From Bacteroidia bacterium (GTDB lineage: Bacteria > Bacteroidota > Bacteroidia > J057), in assembly GCA_033391075.1 (NCBI GenBank), contig JAWPMV010000001.1, forward strand, positions 2,356,001 through 2,420,000: a stretch of DNA of 64,000 nt, in the 5' to 3' direction. Positions 36,718 through 45,143 of the stretch are shown here, piece after piece; position 1 is the stretch's first letter, and every line of letters begins with the position of its first letter. Below the pieces are notes generated by a model. It did no database searches. It saw only the letters and a program-made list of their open reading frames with translations, and was not told where the DNA came from. A program made the translations under genes and the position numbers.

Positions 36718-36750
36718 ATATCCCTTCATACAAATGGTATGAAGGGATAT
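36718..36750 (-). terminator. Terminator after tRNA-Arg
   Basis: A 14-bp perfect stem (36718-36731 with 36737-36750, five-base loop) sits 13 bases downstream of the tRNA on the minus strand and is followed there by a T-rich stretch (36711-36717). It may also stop transcription coming from the esterase/Sde182 genes. Confidence 0.7.
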
Positions 36751-36763
36751 AAATCTTTGCTAG

Positions 36764-36837
36764 TACACTGGGAAGGATTCGAACCCTCAACCTCCTGATC
36801 CGTAGTCAGGTGCTCTATCCAGTTGAGCTACCAGTGC
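36764..36837 (-). tRNA. tRNA-Arg (anticodon ACG)
   Basis: A complete cloverleaf reads on the minus strand over 74 nt. The acceptor stem pairs bases 36831-36837 with 36765-36771. The D-arm contains 'AGCTCAACTGGATAGAGC', the anticodon stem is CCTGA/TCAGG around the seven-base loop CTACGGA (anticodon ACG), and the T-arm is GGGTTCGAATCC-like. The discriminator base is A at 36764 and CCA is not encoded. It reads the CGN arginine codons after A34-to-inosine editing. Confidence 0.96.
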
Positions 36838-36910
36838 ATGAAAAAGCTTCGCTTTTTCGTATAGGGATGCAAATATAATAGAGATTTTTTAAAATCTAAA
36901 TTTTTCGCAA

Positions 36911-37891
36911 TTAAATCTCAACGTGTCTCAAAATAAGGTCCACACAGTCTACGGTAGTTACCTCATCCGCCTCTGCTTCATAATTCAAAATGATGCGATG
37001 ATTCAATACATCACTTGCGATTGACTTTACGTCTTCTGGCAATACGTAGTTTCTTCCTTCAAGGAAGGCATGCGCACGTGCGCCCAGATTCAAGGCCAAA
37101 CTCGCACGAGGTGAGGCTCCATATTCGATATACTCAGACATCCGCTGCATGCCATAGTCTTGTGGCTGGCGCGTTGCCATGATGATGTCTATGATATAAT
37201 CTTCGATCTTTTCAGAAACCTGAATCTCATCGATGATTTCCCTTATTTCCAGAATGTCTTTCTGACTCAAAACCGGATGCACTTCAACCGTATGTTTGGT
37301 CTTAGCCATTCTCCGCATGATGGTCTTTTCCTCTGCCTTGGTAGGATAGGAAACGAAGACTTTCATCATGAAACGGTCTACCTGGGCTTCAGGCAATGGA
37401 TAGGTTCCTTCTTGATCTATGGGGTTTTGAGTGGCCAATACCAAAAAAGGTTCATCCAAATCGAAGGTAGAATCTCCAATGGTTACCTGTTGTTCCTGCA
37501 TGGCTTCTAAAAGTGCAGATTGTACTTTGGCTGGAGAGCGGTTGATCTCATCTGCCAGGACGATATTGGAAAAAATGGGTCCTTGTTTTACTTCAAAAGA
37601 ACCACTCTTCTGATTGTAGATAAGCGTACCAATCAAGTCCGCAGGTAAAAGATCCGGGGTAAACTGGATACGGGTAAAATCCATTTGCAAGGCTTTGGCA
37701 AGTGTACTTACTGTCAGCGTCTTTGCCAGACCCGGAACTCCCTCAAGTAATATATGTCCATTGGTAAACAAACCAATCAGTAGACGGTGGACCATCTTGT
37801 ATTGGCCTACCACTACTTTATCCAGTTCCTGAACCAAGAGATTGACTTTTTCTAACTTGTCTGCAAGCATGGGCGCAGTTGAGCTTTGCAT
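36911..37891 (-). CDS. MoxR-family AAA+ ATPase
   Basis: A 326-residue cytoplasmic ATPase of usual MoxR length. Walker A is G51-V-P-G-L-A-K57-T58 and Walker B is 'VLADEINRSP' (D114, E115), followed by 'KVQSALLEAMQE', sensor-1 'LVLATQNPIDQEGTYPLPEAQVDRF' and a C-terminal lid with 'YGASPRASLAL'. MoxR proteins act as chaperones for maturation of enzyme complexes or with VWA-domain proteins in envelope stress. The usual partners (DUF58, BatA-like VWA proteins) are not adjacent here: a tRNA lies downstream and an unknown lipoprotein diverges upstream. Confidence 0.95.
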   Translation of the reverse strand: MQSSTAPMLADKLEKVNLLVQELDKVVVGQYKMVHRLLIGLFTNGHILLEGVPGLAKTLTVSTLAKALQMDFTRIQFTPDLLPADLIGTLIYNQKSGSFEVKQGPIFSNIVLADEINRSPAKVQSALLEAMQEQQVTIGDSTFDLDEPFLVLATQNPIDQEGTYPLPEAQVDRFMMKVFVSYPTKAEEKTIMRRMAKTKHTVEVHPVLSQKDILEIREIIDEIQVSEKIEDYIIDIIMATRQPQDYGMQRMSEYIEYGASPRASLALNLGARAHAFLEGRNYVLPEDVKSIASDVLNHRIILNYEAEADEVTTVDCVDLILRHVEI

Positions 37892-38093
37892 ATGGTTTCT
37901 AAGGAGATTATTTGTTTGTGTTAAAGATGGACTAAGCCGGTTTTAAACTCACTTTAAACTGAGGCTAAATTACATATCATTTGGCACATTTGTTACTACT
38001 TTGTTTCTGCTGGTCTAATTTCTCCATAAACGGTTTATTATACCTCCTAAAAGCAATTGGCAGAGTGTTTGTTTTAATGTACATTTGAAATTG

Positions 38094-38690
38094 ATGCAGA
38101 AACCTGGTGCCTATATAATTACCTTGCTAACGATTGGAATAAGCCTCTTATTTCAATCGGGCTGCGCCGATCGCATTCCTCCCAAGAGTGAACTTTTCTA
38201 TAGCGTCTTCCTGGATGATTCCAGTACCTTTCGACATACTTTTTTAGGAGAAGCTATAAAAGAAGTCATGAAGCATGAAGAAGGGATGCGGCCGATTCAT
38301 CAGGATGCTTTTGGCTTGAAATATGAGCTTGAACTTTCTCCTGATTGTAGAATGATGATTCACTATTTGCCGCAAAGCATGAAAAGTGGAGGAGCCGAAT
38401 CCCGTAGAATTGCATCGATTGTGGCTAATGTCAATTTGAATTCAGAGGTTGAAACTGCAAGACTATACAATGAGATTGAAGAGCATTTTAATCTTTTGTA
38501 TGGAAGAGAAAATTTGACTGGGAAATACGGAAATTACATCTGGAATTGCAGCAAAAATTATATCAGCAGCATGGAAGTTCGATTGAGTCTGGGAAATGAC
38601 CAGAAAAATATCCTGATGAACTTTGTTGATACCCAAAGCGGGCAAATCATCGATAGCCTGGAAAACAAGAACCTCATGGTGAATCCCTAA
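38094..38690 (+). CDS. Small lipoprotein of unknown function
   Basis: A 198-residue protein not recognised. The ATG at 38094 is preferred over the TTG at 38085. The N-terminus 'MQKPGAYIITLLTIGISLLFQSGC' is a lipoprotein signal. The mature part is a single domain with charged beta strands and one helix ('VETARLYNEIEEHFNLLYG'). The gene diverges from moxR, 202 bp between starts, and precedes the cobalamin adenosyltransferase by 96 bp. It is probably an outer-membrane or periplasmic lipoprotein. Confidence 0.7.
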   Translation: MQKPGAYIITLLTIGISLLFQSGCADRIPPKSELFYSVFLDDSSTFRHTFLGEAIKEVMKHEEGMRPIHQDAFGLKYELELSPDCRMMIHYLPQSMKSGGAESRRIASIVANVNLNSEVETARLYNEIEEHFNLLYGRENLTGKYGNYIWNCSKNYISSMEVRLSLGNDQKNILMNFVDTQSGQIIDSLENKNLMVNP

Positions 38691-38786
38691 GGAGATTCCT
38701 CTTATCAAAGCAAACAAGTATCGGACTTCTTAGTTCCATTTATTTATACCAAACAATAGCTATCCTTCAGTTTTAGGAAGAAAAGC

Positions 38787-39329
38787 ATGAAAATCTATAC
38801 GAAAAAAGGCGATAAGGGAAAGACTTCACTCTTGGGAGGCACACGTGTTCCGAAATACGATCTGTGTATTGAAGCCTATGGAACCGTGGATGAACTCAAT
38901 TCCTATATGGGGCTAATTGGGGATCAGGAATTGGCCCTGGAGCATATCGGAATCATCCGAAATATACAGGACCGTTTGTTCCGACTCGGTTCTATTCTGG
39001 CCGCTGATCCGGAGAAAAATAAATTTAAGCTTCCTTCTATTGAGGAAGGGGATATAGAGATTCTGGAAAAATCAATGGATGTAATGACCAAAGATTTGCC
39101 GGAATTGAAAAATTTTATCCTGCCCGGAGGACATATGGCTAATTCTTTGGCTCATGTTGCAAGATGTATTTGCAGGAGAGCTGAAAGAAGGGTGGTAGAA
39201 CTTAGCGAGCAAAGTGAGATTGATCCTTTAATCCTCATGTACCTTAACCGCCTTTCAGACTGGTTATTTGTCCTGAGTAGAAGCCTAAGTGCAGAAGCCG
39301 GTGCTGCTGAGGTCATTTGGAATGCCTAA
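38787..39329 (+). CDS. PduO-type corrinoid adenosyltransferase (ATR)
   Basis: A 180-residue protein with all signature elements of the PduO-type ATP:cob(I)alamin adenosyltransferases: N-terminal 'KIYTKKGDKGKTSLLGGTRV' forming the ATP loop, 'EAYGTVDELNSYMGL', and the C-terminal helix 'CRRAERRVVEL' with 'LMYLNRLSDWLFVLSR'. It converts cob(I)alamin to adenosylcobalamin. No B12-dependent enzyme or cobalamin riboswitch is visible in the window. The MlaD-like gene begins 9 bp downstream. Confidence 0.95.
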   Translation: MKIYTKKGDKGKTSLLGGTRVPKYDLCIEAYGTVDELNSYMGLIGDQELALEHIGIIRNIQDRLFRLGSILAADPEKNKFKLPSIEEGDIEILEKSMDVMTKDLPELKNFILPGGHMANSLAHVARCICRRAERRVVELSEQSEIDPLILMYLNRLSDWLFVLSRSLSAEAGAAEVIWNA

Positions 39330-39338
39330 TTTGGCAGC

Positions 39339-40298
39339 ATGAAAAGAGAAGTTAAAATTGGTTTGACCCTGATTTCAGCCCTGGCGATGTTTTATCTGGC
39401 ATTGACCTGGCTGAACAGAACCCAATTATTCGCTCCGGAAGAAAAGAGCTATTTTCTACATGTTGATAATGTCAATGGATTGCTGGAAGGCGATCCTGTA
39501 CTGATCCGAGGATATACTTCGGGCAGGGTATTGAACATTCTTCCCAAATCTGATAAGGTCGAAGTACAAATTTCCCTGGATTCTCAAATCAAACTCTTTG
39601 AGGATGCTGTGGGTGAAATTCAGATTAAGGAGATCATGGGGGGAAAGCAAATCGCCATTCAAACGGGTAAAGAAGGTCAGGTTCTCACAGATGGGGCAAC
39701 TATTCCCGGACGTATATCCATGGATTTTAGTTCGAGTTTCTCCCGTTTTGGTAAATTGATGGAAGGGGTGGATGCTGAAAGAATGAGAGATGTCCTGCTG
39801 AAAGTTGATCGCCTGCTCACAGGCTTTGAAGAGCGTTTAGAAGGAGTTAGTAGCGAAAGGATAGACAATGCCTTCAGTCAAACAGAATTGGCTCTTAGCA
39901 GGCTGAATCGGACCCTGGCAGATATGAATGCTCAGCTGGATTTTCGAGATATAGATACCTTAATGGAAGGCTTGAAAACGGGAGTTGAGCAGGGAAATGA
40001 ACTGCTAAGCCAGGCAAGTGAAATGACGCAAAGGATAGAAGATGAAAGTTTACCCAAAATCGAGCAAAGCTTGAATGATTTGCCCGAACTGATGGAGGGG
40101 GTGCAACATAGCCTGAATCAGGTCAATGATCTAATGGGTAAACTCAATAATGAAAATTCTATTGTTGGCAGAATATTGACGGATGAAGAGTTAAGCAGGC
40201 AATTGGATACCACTTTATTCAACCTGAATAAGACCCTGGAGCAAATCCATTCCAAGCGTGTGATCGTAGGATTGAAGCGAAAGAAGAAAGATTTGTAG
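39339..40298 (+). CDS. MlaD/MCE-domain protein (lipid transport)
   Basis: A 319-residue protein with one N-terminal membrane helix (about 8-24), an MCE domain (about 36-115: 'YFLHVDNVNGLLEGDPVLIRGY', 'IQIKEIMGGKQIAI'), and a long helical tail (about 130-305) with heptad repeats that would form a coiled coil or tunnel in the periplasm. MCE proteins form hexameric rings carrying phospholipids between the membranes with an MlaE/MlaF transporter; those genes are not adjacent. It follows the adenosyltransferase by 9 bp and ends before a strong terminator. Confidence 0.9.
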   Translation: MKREVKIGLTLISALAMFYLALTWLNRTQLFAPEEKSYFLHVDNVNGLLEGDPVLIRGYTSGRVLNILPKSDKVEVQISLDSQIKLFEDAVGEIQIKEIMGGKQIAIQTGKEGQVLTDGATIPGRISMDFSSSFSRFGKLMEGVDAERMRDVLLKVDRLLTGFEERLEGVSSERIDNAFSQTELALSRLNRTLADMNAQLDFRDIDTLMEGLKTGVEQGNELLSQASEMTQRIEDESLPKIEQSLNDLPELMEGVQHSLNQVNDLMGKLNNENSIVGRILTDEELSRQLDTTLFNLNKTLEQIHSKRVIVGLKRKKKDL

Positions 40299-40453
40299 GG
40301 GGACATAAACCACAACTGTCAGCCTGACTACAGTGGAAGAGTCTACAATACTTGCCCCAGGCCTCGGCAATTATCATTTTGAAGAAGTTATTGGACTCCT
40401 AATTAAGGTCCCTCGACGGAGCTTGGCATGACAAAGATTTTGTTGTTAAACAT

Positions 40454-40488
40454 AAAAAAAGCCCTCAAAATGCTTGAGGGCTTTTTTT
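40454..40488. terminator. Bidirectional terminator
   Basis: An 8-bp stem (40461-40468 with 40474-40481) is flanked by seven A residues on the left and seven T residues on the right. It can end transcription from the MlaD-like gene and from the convergent PP2C-like gene (stop at 40504). Confidence 0.93.
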
Positions 40489-40503
40489 AATTCTATTTTC
40501 TCT

Positions 40504-42588
40504 TTACTGCAATTCTTCCAAACGCTTGAAAGCATCCAGATAATTGAGTTCAGCAGCGCGATTGAGGCTCTGCCTTGCAGTAATTGTATCTCTTGGATTA
40601 TTTCTCAGGAGAAGTAGGTGAGCATAGAGGTAATGTCCTGCAGGCCAATTCTTTAAGGCAGCTTTTTGTGCAAACTTCAAAGCTTTGGTATTGTCCACAT
40701 CTACTCCAAGTCCCATATGATATACATAAGCGAGAAGGTAAGCCCCGGAGCCATCCAATACCGTAGCTGCTTGCTCAAGTTGTATAGCACTTTGGCGATA
40801 TAAGTAATCAGAATCCTGAGATTTGGCCTGGCTGTAAAAACGCTTTCCGTCTGAAAGGGCCTTACGCATACGGCTTTCATCTTCCGGACTTAAATTGGTG
40901 GAGTTGATTCCCGATGTAGGTGCCAAGCGCTTGCTTGAATTATCCTCGCCAGATCTACTGGTCCCTTGATTTTTAGGTTGAGTCTGTGTTTTGGGAGGGG
41001 TCTTTTTTACCTCTTTCTTAGGTTCAGCAGTCTTCTTATTGGCATCCGGATTCAAATCAAGGCCTCTGGAATTCTGGGCAATTTGATTAGGATCTCCTGC
41101 GGTTCTTCCTAAGGCAAGGTTACAGCTTCCAGATCTTCGGAGAGATTGGGTATAAATGCTGTTTCCCTGATCCAGAATTTTGCTGTCTGTATAGGTAAAT
41201 GCCTTATTGAAATAAGCCAGTACTTTATTGCAATCTCTATCATCTGCATCGAAAAGCTCATTTCCCAACATCAAATATGCGAGTGCCAGGCTATCCTGAG
41301 GGATAGCTGGTTCAGCAGCTTCCCCTCTTTTGATCTTCGCTTTTTCATAATTGTCCAGCGCCAATTGATAGTTTTTCAATCGCATGGCTTCATGGGCCCA
41401 CTCAAGGTATTCTTCCGGCGTGCTTTCCAGAGATGCCAGATCAAATCTTCGCTCTACGCCAGAATTTCTGGCAATCAGGGTTCTGATCTCTGTTTTTCGC
41501 TTATTGGCTTCTGCGATCATACTTGCAGCCTCAGATCGGGTCATACTATTACTGGCAATTTCCCGATCGATGTGGTTCAAGGCTGAATCAATTTGATCGA
41601 GAGCATTATGGTAATTTTTCTGGCTAATGAGCTGCTCGGCATTGGCCATATATTTCTCGTACTTATTCTCTCGGTTTCCAACCCAAAGAGCTACAAGAAC
41701 CCATACAAATGCTACTGCAAGCACACCTATCACTACATTCGTCCAGAAATTGCCATTGCCTTTTTCTTCATATATATTTTCTGAAGCTGTCATAGTAGCA
41801 GCAGCCATTTCTTTTACTGGTTCAGTCTTGGCATCTACCGCATGTAAGGCCTCTCCAGCTTCTGTTACTACCATATTTCCCACGACATTATCCACCTGAA
41901 TGAGGTAGCAGGAATAATTGTCTTTGGTAAATCCTTCGCTCAGGCTATTTATTTCCCCAGCGATAAACTCAGGCTCAGGCTTATTTTTGGCGCTGAACAT
42001 AGCCGAAAGGGTAGTGCTACCTACTTGTTCGGCGATCCCTTTGGAACCCAAAAAGAAATAATCTTTTTCTGAGATATCATCATAGGAGATGTTCACACAA
42101 TTGATCGTAGCAGGTTTATGTGAGCCTTCAATAAACTCATCATCTTCTGCCCCAGGCCCTGAATTATTGGACCCAATCAATTCGGACTTTCCATGACTAT
42201 AATAATAAGCTTGTGAATCACCTACCCAGGCAAGACATACTTCACTTTTCCCAAAATGTAAGAGGGAAAGGGTAGCCTTCATTTGCTTTTTATCTTCGTG
42301 ATCCTCCTTATAAGCTGTCAATGCAGCTTCAGCTTTCATGAGAGCTGCTTCCAGATAGGCTTTTTGTGTGTTTTCAACCGGAGGTGTACTTGCATAGAAT
42401 TTAGCGAAAGAAAGGCCAATAAGCTTAGAGGCATTTTCTCCTGCATTGGGTCCTCCTTCTCCGTCGCATACAATGAACAACTCCTCTTCTACAGATGCCT
42501 TATCCTTAGTGGGCCAGATGAAATCCTCATTGAGAGATTTTCCACCGGCTTCATGCAAGGCTACCGGACGTTTAATTTGGATTTTCAT
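40504..42588 (-). CDS. Membrane-anchored PP2C-like protein with TPR and Sel1 repeats
   Basis: A 694-residue protein with an unusual architecture. An N-terminal PP2C-type phosphatase domain (1-240) has 'NEDF' (E21, D22), 'VCDGEGGPNAGENAS' (D42), 'AWVGDSQAYYY' (D124) and 'TKDNYSCYLI' (D223). In the motif that normally reads C-S-D-G a lysine occupies the metal-binding Asp position ('FFLGSKGIAEQVG', K183). A single membrane helix lies at about 281-303, then TPR-like helices (about 305-500), a Lys/Pro/Gln/Thr-rich linker (about 525-585), and Sel1-like repeats (about 610-694, 'YLLAYVYHMGLGVDVDN'). It may be a Ser/Thr phosphatase acting with the helical scaffold, or a pseudo-phosphatase. Charges around the membrane helix do not settle topology. 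Confidence 0.88.
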   Translation of the reverse strand: MKIQIKRPVALHEAGGKSLNEDFIWPTKDKASVEEELFIVCDGEGGPNAGENASKLIGLSFAKFYASTPPVENTQKAYLEAALMKAEAALTAYKEDHEDKKQMKATLSLLHFGKSEVCLAWVGDSQAYYYSHGKSELIGSNNSGPGAEDDEFIEGSHKPATINCVNISYDDISEKDYFFLGSKGIAEQVGSTTLSAMFSAKNKPEPEFIAGEINSLSEGFTKDNYSCYLIQVDNVVGNMVVTEAGEALHAVDAKTEPVKEMAAATMTASENIYEEKGNGNFWTNVVIGVLAVAFVWVLVALWVGNRENKYEKYMANAEQLISQKNYHNALDQIDSALNHIDREIASNSMTRSEAASMIAEANKRKTEIRTLIARNSGVERRFDLASLESTPEEYLEWAHEAMRLKNYQLALDNYEKAKIKRGEAAEPAIPQDSLALAYLMLGNELFDADDRDCNKVLAYFNKAFTYTDSKILDQGNSIYTQSLRRSGSCNLALGRTAGDPNQIAQNSRGLDLNPDANKKTAEPKKEVKKTPPKTQTQPKNQGTSRSGEDNSSKRLAPTSGINSTNLSPEDESRMRKALSDGKRFYSQAKSQDSDYLYRQSAIQLEQAATVLDGSGAYLLAYVYHMGLGVDVDNTKALKFAQKAALKNWPAGHYLYAHLLLLRNNPRDTITARQSLNRAAELNYLDAFKRLEELQ

Positions 42589-43110
42589 TTATATTCTGCT
42601 TGTAATGTTGTGGTGCTAAATATAAGCCAAAATAATGAATATTTCACGGATTTGAGGATTTTCCGATCTTAATTTCCAGAATTATTAAGGTAATTTCAAT
42701 GCTTGCAAAATCTTTATAAGACTGAACAGCATTGGAATATTTCATCTTTATGTCAAGCAATATCGAAAGAGTTAATGGGCCCTAATGCTATCAGAATTCG
42801 CCAAAAGAAACTATAGCCAATTTACTCAATCCAGAGAAAAGCCCCGGACTATTTACCACTGTCGTTTCGAGAGTTTAAACTATATTTAGAGGTAAACAAT
42901 CCACTTTTTAAATAAAGGAGTCTGGTGCTCAAAACAATTTAGAAATGTAGGGCTTTGTTTTTGCGGATAAATAATCACAAATATAGTCTCTCGGGTATTG
43001 ATGCTTTAAGCTATATTTCAATATTTTATTGTATTTATTATAACAACTTTTTCAAGTAAGACTAACCTTGCCCAATTCCCCGCAAATTTATTTCCAGGCT
43101 AATCAGCTAA
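42589..43110. other. AT-rich intergenic region without a gene
   Basis: About 520 bases with frequent stops in all frames. I see no tRNA, no strong hairpin and no convincing promoter. Its right end (43082-43099) encodes 'ANLFPG' in a frame different from the following T9SS remnant, compatible with a degraded gene end. Confidence 0.5.
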
Positions 43111-43338
43111 GTGACCCGGATGGGGACAATATTTTATCTGACATTTCCGGATATAGATAGGTGGGATAAAGAACTTCGGATAATCGATATATCTGGACAG
43201 GAAGTTATCTCAGATAAAATTCCTGTACAAAGCCAGGAAATGATGATTAATACCCAAGAATTAGCAGAGGGGATTTATTTTGTCCGGATTGAAATGGGAC
43301 TCAAACTTGGAACACATAAAATAGTTGTTCGCCATTAA
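43082..43338 (+). pseudogene. Remnant of a T9SS type A sorting domain
   Basis: The frame 43111-43338 encodes 75 residues of a T9SS type A sorting domain without the rest of a protein: 'GTIFYLTFPDIDRWDK', 'LRIIDISGQEVI', 'INTQELAEGIYFVRIE', ending 'THKIVVRH'. The frame's first codon is GTG directly after an in-frame stop, and no signal peptide precedes it. A possible start of the same domain ('ANLFPG', 43082-43099) is in another frame. A sorting domain alone cannot be secreted, so this is most likely the 3' end of a decayed secreted-protein gene; its terminator is still present at 43366. Coding could instead be a misread short ORF, but the domain match is clear. Confidence 0.6.
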
Positions 43339-43365
43339 ACTCCCTTTGCATTTAGTATAAAATAG

Positions 43366-43402
43366 ACCAGCCTCATCCCTAAAGATGAGGCTGGTTTTTT
43401 TT
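43366..43402 (+). terminator. Strong terminator after the T9SS remnant
   Basis: A perfect 12-bp stem (43366-43377 with 43384-43395, six-base loop) followed by T residues to 43402. It lies 28 bp after the remnant's stop and could also serve the convergent small gene ending at 43436. Confidence 0.93.
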
Positions 43403-43435
43403 AGAATGCTTGTTGTTATTCCTAAAATTTCTTCC

Positions 43436-43624
43436 CTAGGGAAGATCTTCTATGGAATTGATCTTGTTCCGAAAGTAGGTGAGGGACTTACTTCTGGTAT
43501 TGTCTCTTAGGTTGGGAAACTCAACCAGAATTTGTTGTACCTCAGATTCATTGAGCAGGCGACTTTTACCGGTATAGTTATTATGCACCGCCCAGCTTTC
43601 TGCAAATTTTCTGATATAGTACAT
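43436..43624 (-). CDS. Small protein of unknown function
   Basis: A 62-residue frame starting at an ATG, with protein-like composition: 'YYIRKFAESWAVHNNYTGKSRLLNESEVQQILVEFP' followed by a charged helix. The sequence suggests a compact cytoplasmic fold with a W-A-V-H-N core and a helix 'LNESEVQQILVEF'. It is not a shadow of a larger gene, and it lies between a terminator and a 400-bp non-coding region. I do not know its function; coding status is likely but unproven. Confidence 0.55.
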   Translation of the reverse strand: MYYIRKFAESWAVHNNYTGKSRLLNESEVQQILVEFPNLRDNTRSKSLTYFRNKINSIEDLP

Positions 43625-44031
43625 GCCTTAATGATTTAGTATAAAACAAATAAAACGAATTCCTCTGAGCTGAGTTACAAAGGAAAGTTGAAATTTCTAA
43701 CATCAGACAAATTTTATAGAAACATGAGTCAGAAAATGCAGTAAGGAATTGTCAAGTAAAAAAGTGAATATATAGAAGCTTTGCGATTAGGGGGAATGCG
43801 CATATGGTCATAAAAGCTTGATTAACAGTAGGGGCAAAGGATCGAATTAAATTATTTGACTATTCCGAAAAGTGGAAAAGATTGAATAATTGGTGAAGAA
43901 ATAATTATGGATAAAAGGTAAGATGTAAGAAATTGGACTAAAAAAACAAGGAAAATCCTGCAGTCTAAACTCGCAGGATTTTCCTTTTACCAAAAACGAA
44001 TGCCCCGTTAAAATTGGGAGTCGGCCCTTGG
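43625..44031. other. Intergenic region; only a terminator seen
   Basis: About 400 AT-rich bases. Apart from the hairpin at 43950-43984 I see nothing that supports a gene or RNA. It should contain the promoter of the small minus-strand gene ending at 43436. Confidence 0.5.
43943..43984 (-). terminator. Terminator of the SPOR gene(s)
   Basis: A 12-bp stem (43950-43961 with 43973-43984, 11-base loop) lies about 50 bp downstream of the minus-strand SPOR gene. On that strand it is followed by a run of T residues (A-run at 43941-43946 on the plus strand). Confidence 0.8.
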
Positions 44032-45033
44032 CTATTGAGCCAGAATCCAGCCGTTTTTCAGGACACCGTTTTGTTTAAGTTGTTTATTTCTCTCTGAGGC
44101 AGCTGCTCTGCTCGTAGCGCGGAATACAGATACCCGATAGTTTCCTCCATCTTTCTTTGGCCAGAGGATTTCAGCATTGATGCCTTTACGGGCCATGCTT
44201 TCTTTGAAATCACCGGCTTGTTCAAAATTATTGAAACTTCCTCCAATGATGTAATAGTTTCCTACAGGAATGGCCTGGCCCAGATCTTTGATCTCAGGTG
44301 AAGAAGCACTGATGACCTTGGCAGCATCATTGGAACGGCTTACCATAGCAGGACTTGCTCCTGCAAAAGCTCCATTTTCTGAAGTGAATATCCAATTGGA
44401 AGTTCCCCTACGCTTGAGAAGGGCACTATAGGTTTGTGCCATCTTCTTGGTGCTGGAGGGTAGAACAGATACCTTATAACTTCCTCCTTCTTTTTCGGGG
44501 AAAAGTATTTCAGCATCAAATCCATCTTCAATCTTTTTCAAGCGGGCTCTATCAGCCTGCTCATAGGTTTGGAAGCTTCCTGTTATGACATAATAAGTTG
44601 GGAGCCCATTTCTATAGGCAGCAGAGTTTTCACTTAGCCTTTGCGTGGCGCCTGATCCTCTCATAACTGCAGAGGGTACTGTCGGTCTGGCCATAGAAAG
44701 AATCCAGCCTCCATCCATTCCTTTTCGCTTAAAAGAAGTGGATACCTGACTTACTTCAGAGCGATTGTTGGAGCGATAAACAGATACGCGATATCTGGAA
44801 GATCTGTCGCGGGAATCAGGGAGAAGGAGCTCTGCCGGGCGATTATATTTCGCTTCTATCTTAACTTTGCCAGATAGTGCGGACTCATAGCTGTTGAAAC
44901 TACCCACAACCAGGTAATAAGAACTCCCATTCTGGGCAAATAGGCCACTCACTGGCAAAAAAGCCAGGAGACAGCTAACAATAAAAATGCGGTAAATTTG
45001 CTTCCCTACGAACATGCTTAACGGTACATTCAT
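44032..45033 (-). CDS. Secreted protein with three SPOR domains
   Basis: A 333-residue protein with a signal peptide ending at 'SGLFAQ' (start at 45033 or ATG at 45015) and three tandem SPOR domains: about 37-115 ('YYLVVGSFNSYESAL'), 146-220 ('YYVITGSFQTYEQAD') and 257-333 ('YYIIGGSFNNFEQAG'). Each ends in a 'GW/NWI' strand. SPOR domains bind glycan strands that lack stem peptides, which concentrate at the division site. The mature protein has no other domain, so it is probably a peptidoglycan-bound periplasmic factor. The upstream gene on the same strand also carries a SPOR domain, 110 bp away. Confidence 0.93.
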   Translation of the reverse strand: MNVPLSMFVGKQIYRIFIVSCLLAFLPVSGLFAQNGSSYYLVVGSFNSYESALSGKVKIEAKYNRPAELLLPDSRDRSSRYRVSVYRSNNRSEVSQVSTSFKRKGMDGGWILSMARPTVPSAVMRGSGATQRLSENSAAYRNGLPTYYVITGSFQTYEQADRARLKKIEDGFDAEILFPEKEGGSYKVSVLPSSTKKMAQTYSALLKRRGTSNWIFTSENGAFAGASPAMVSRSNDAAKVISASSPEIKDLGQAIPVGNYYIIGGSFNNFEQAGDFKESMARKGINAEILWPKKDGGNYRVSVFRATSRAAASERNKQLKQNGVLKNGWILAQ

Positions 45034-45143
45034 GGTAATAAATGTTATTTAATAGATTGTCAATATCTATCATGTACTTTCGGAGGGAGCCTATGCTCAA
45101 TGTCATGTTTCGGTGCATGACATTGTAAATATACGCTATTTTT

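Noticed and set aside
41146-41586. A 146-codon plus-strand frame opposite the PP2C-like gene
   Set aside because: Lies wholly within a well-supported minus-strand gene and has no recognisable features; Cys/Ser/Phe-rich composition is typical of antisense shadows.
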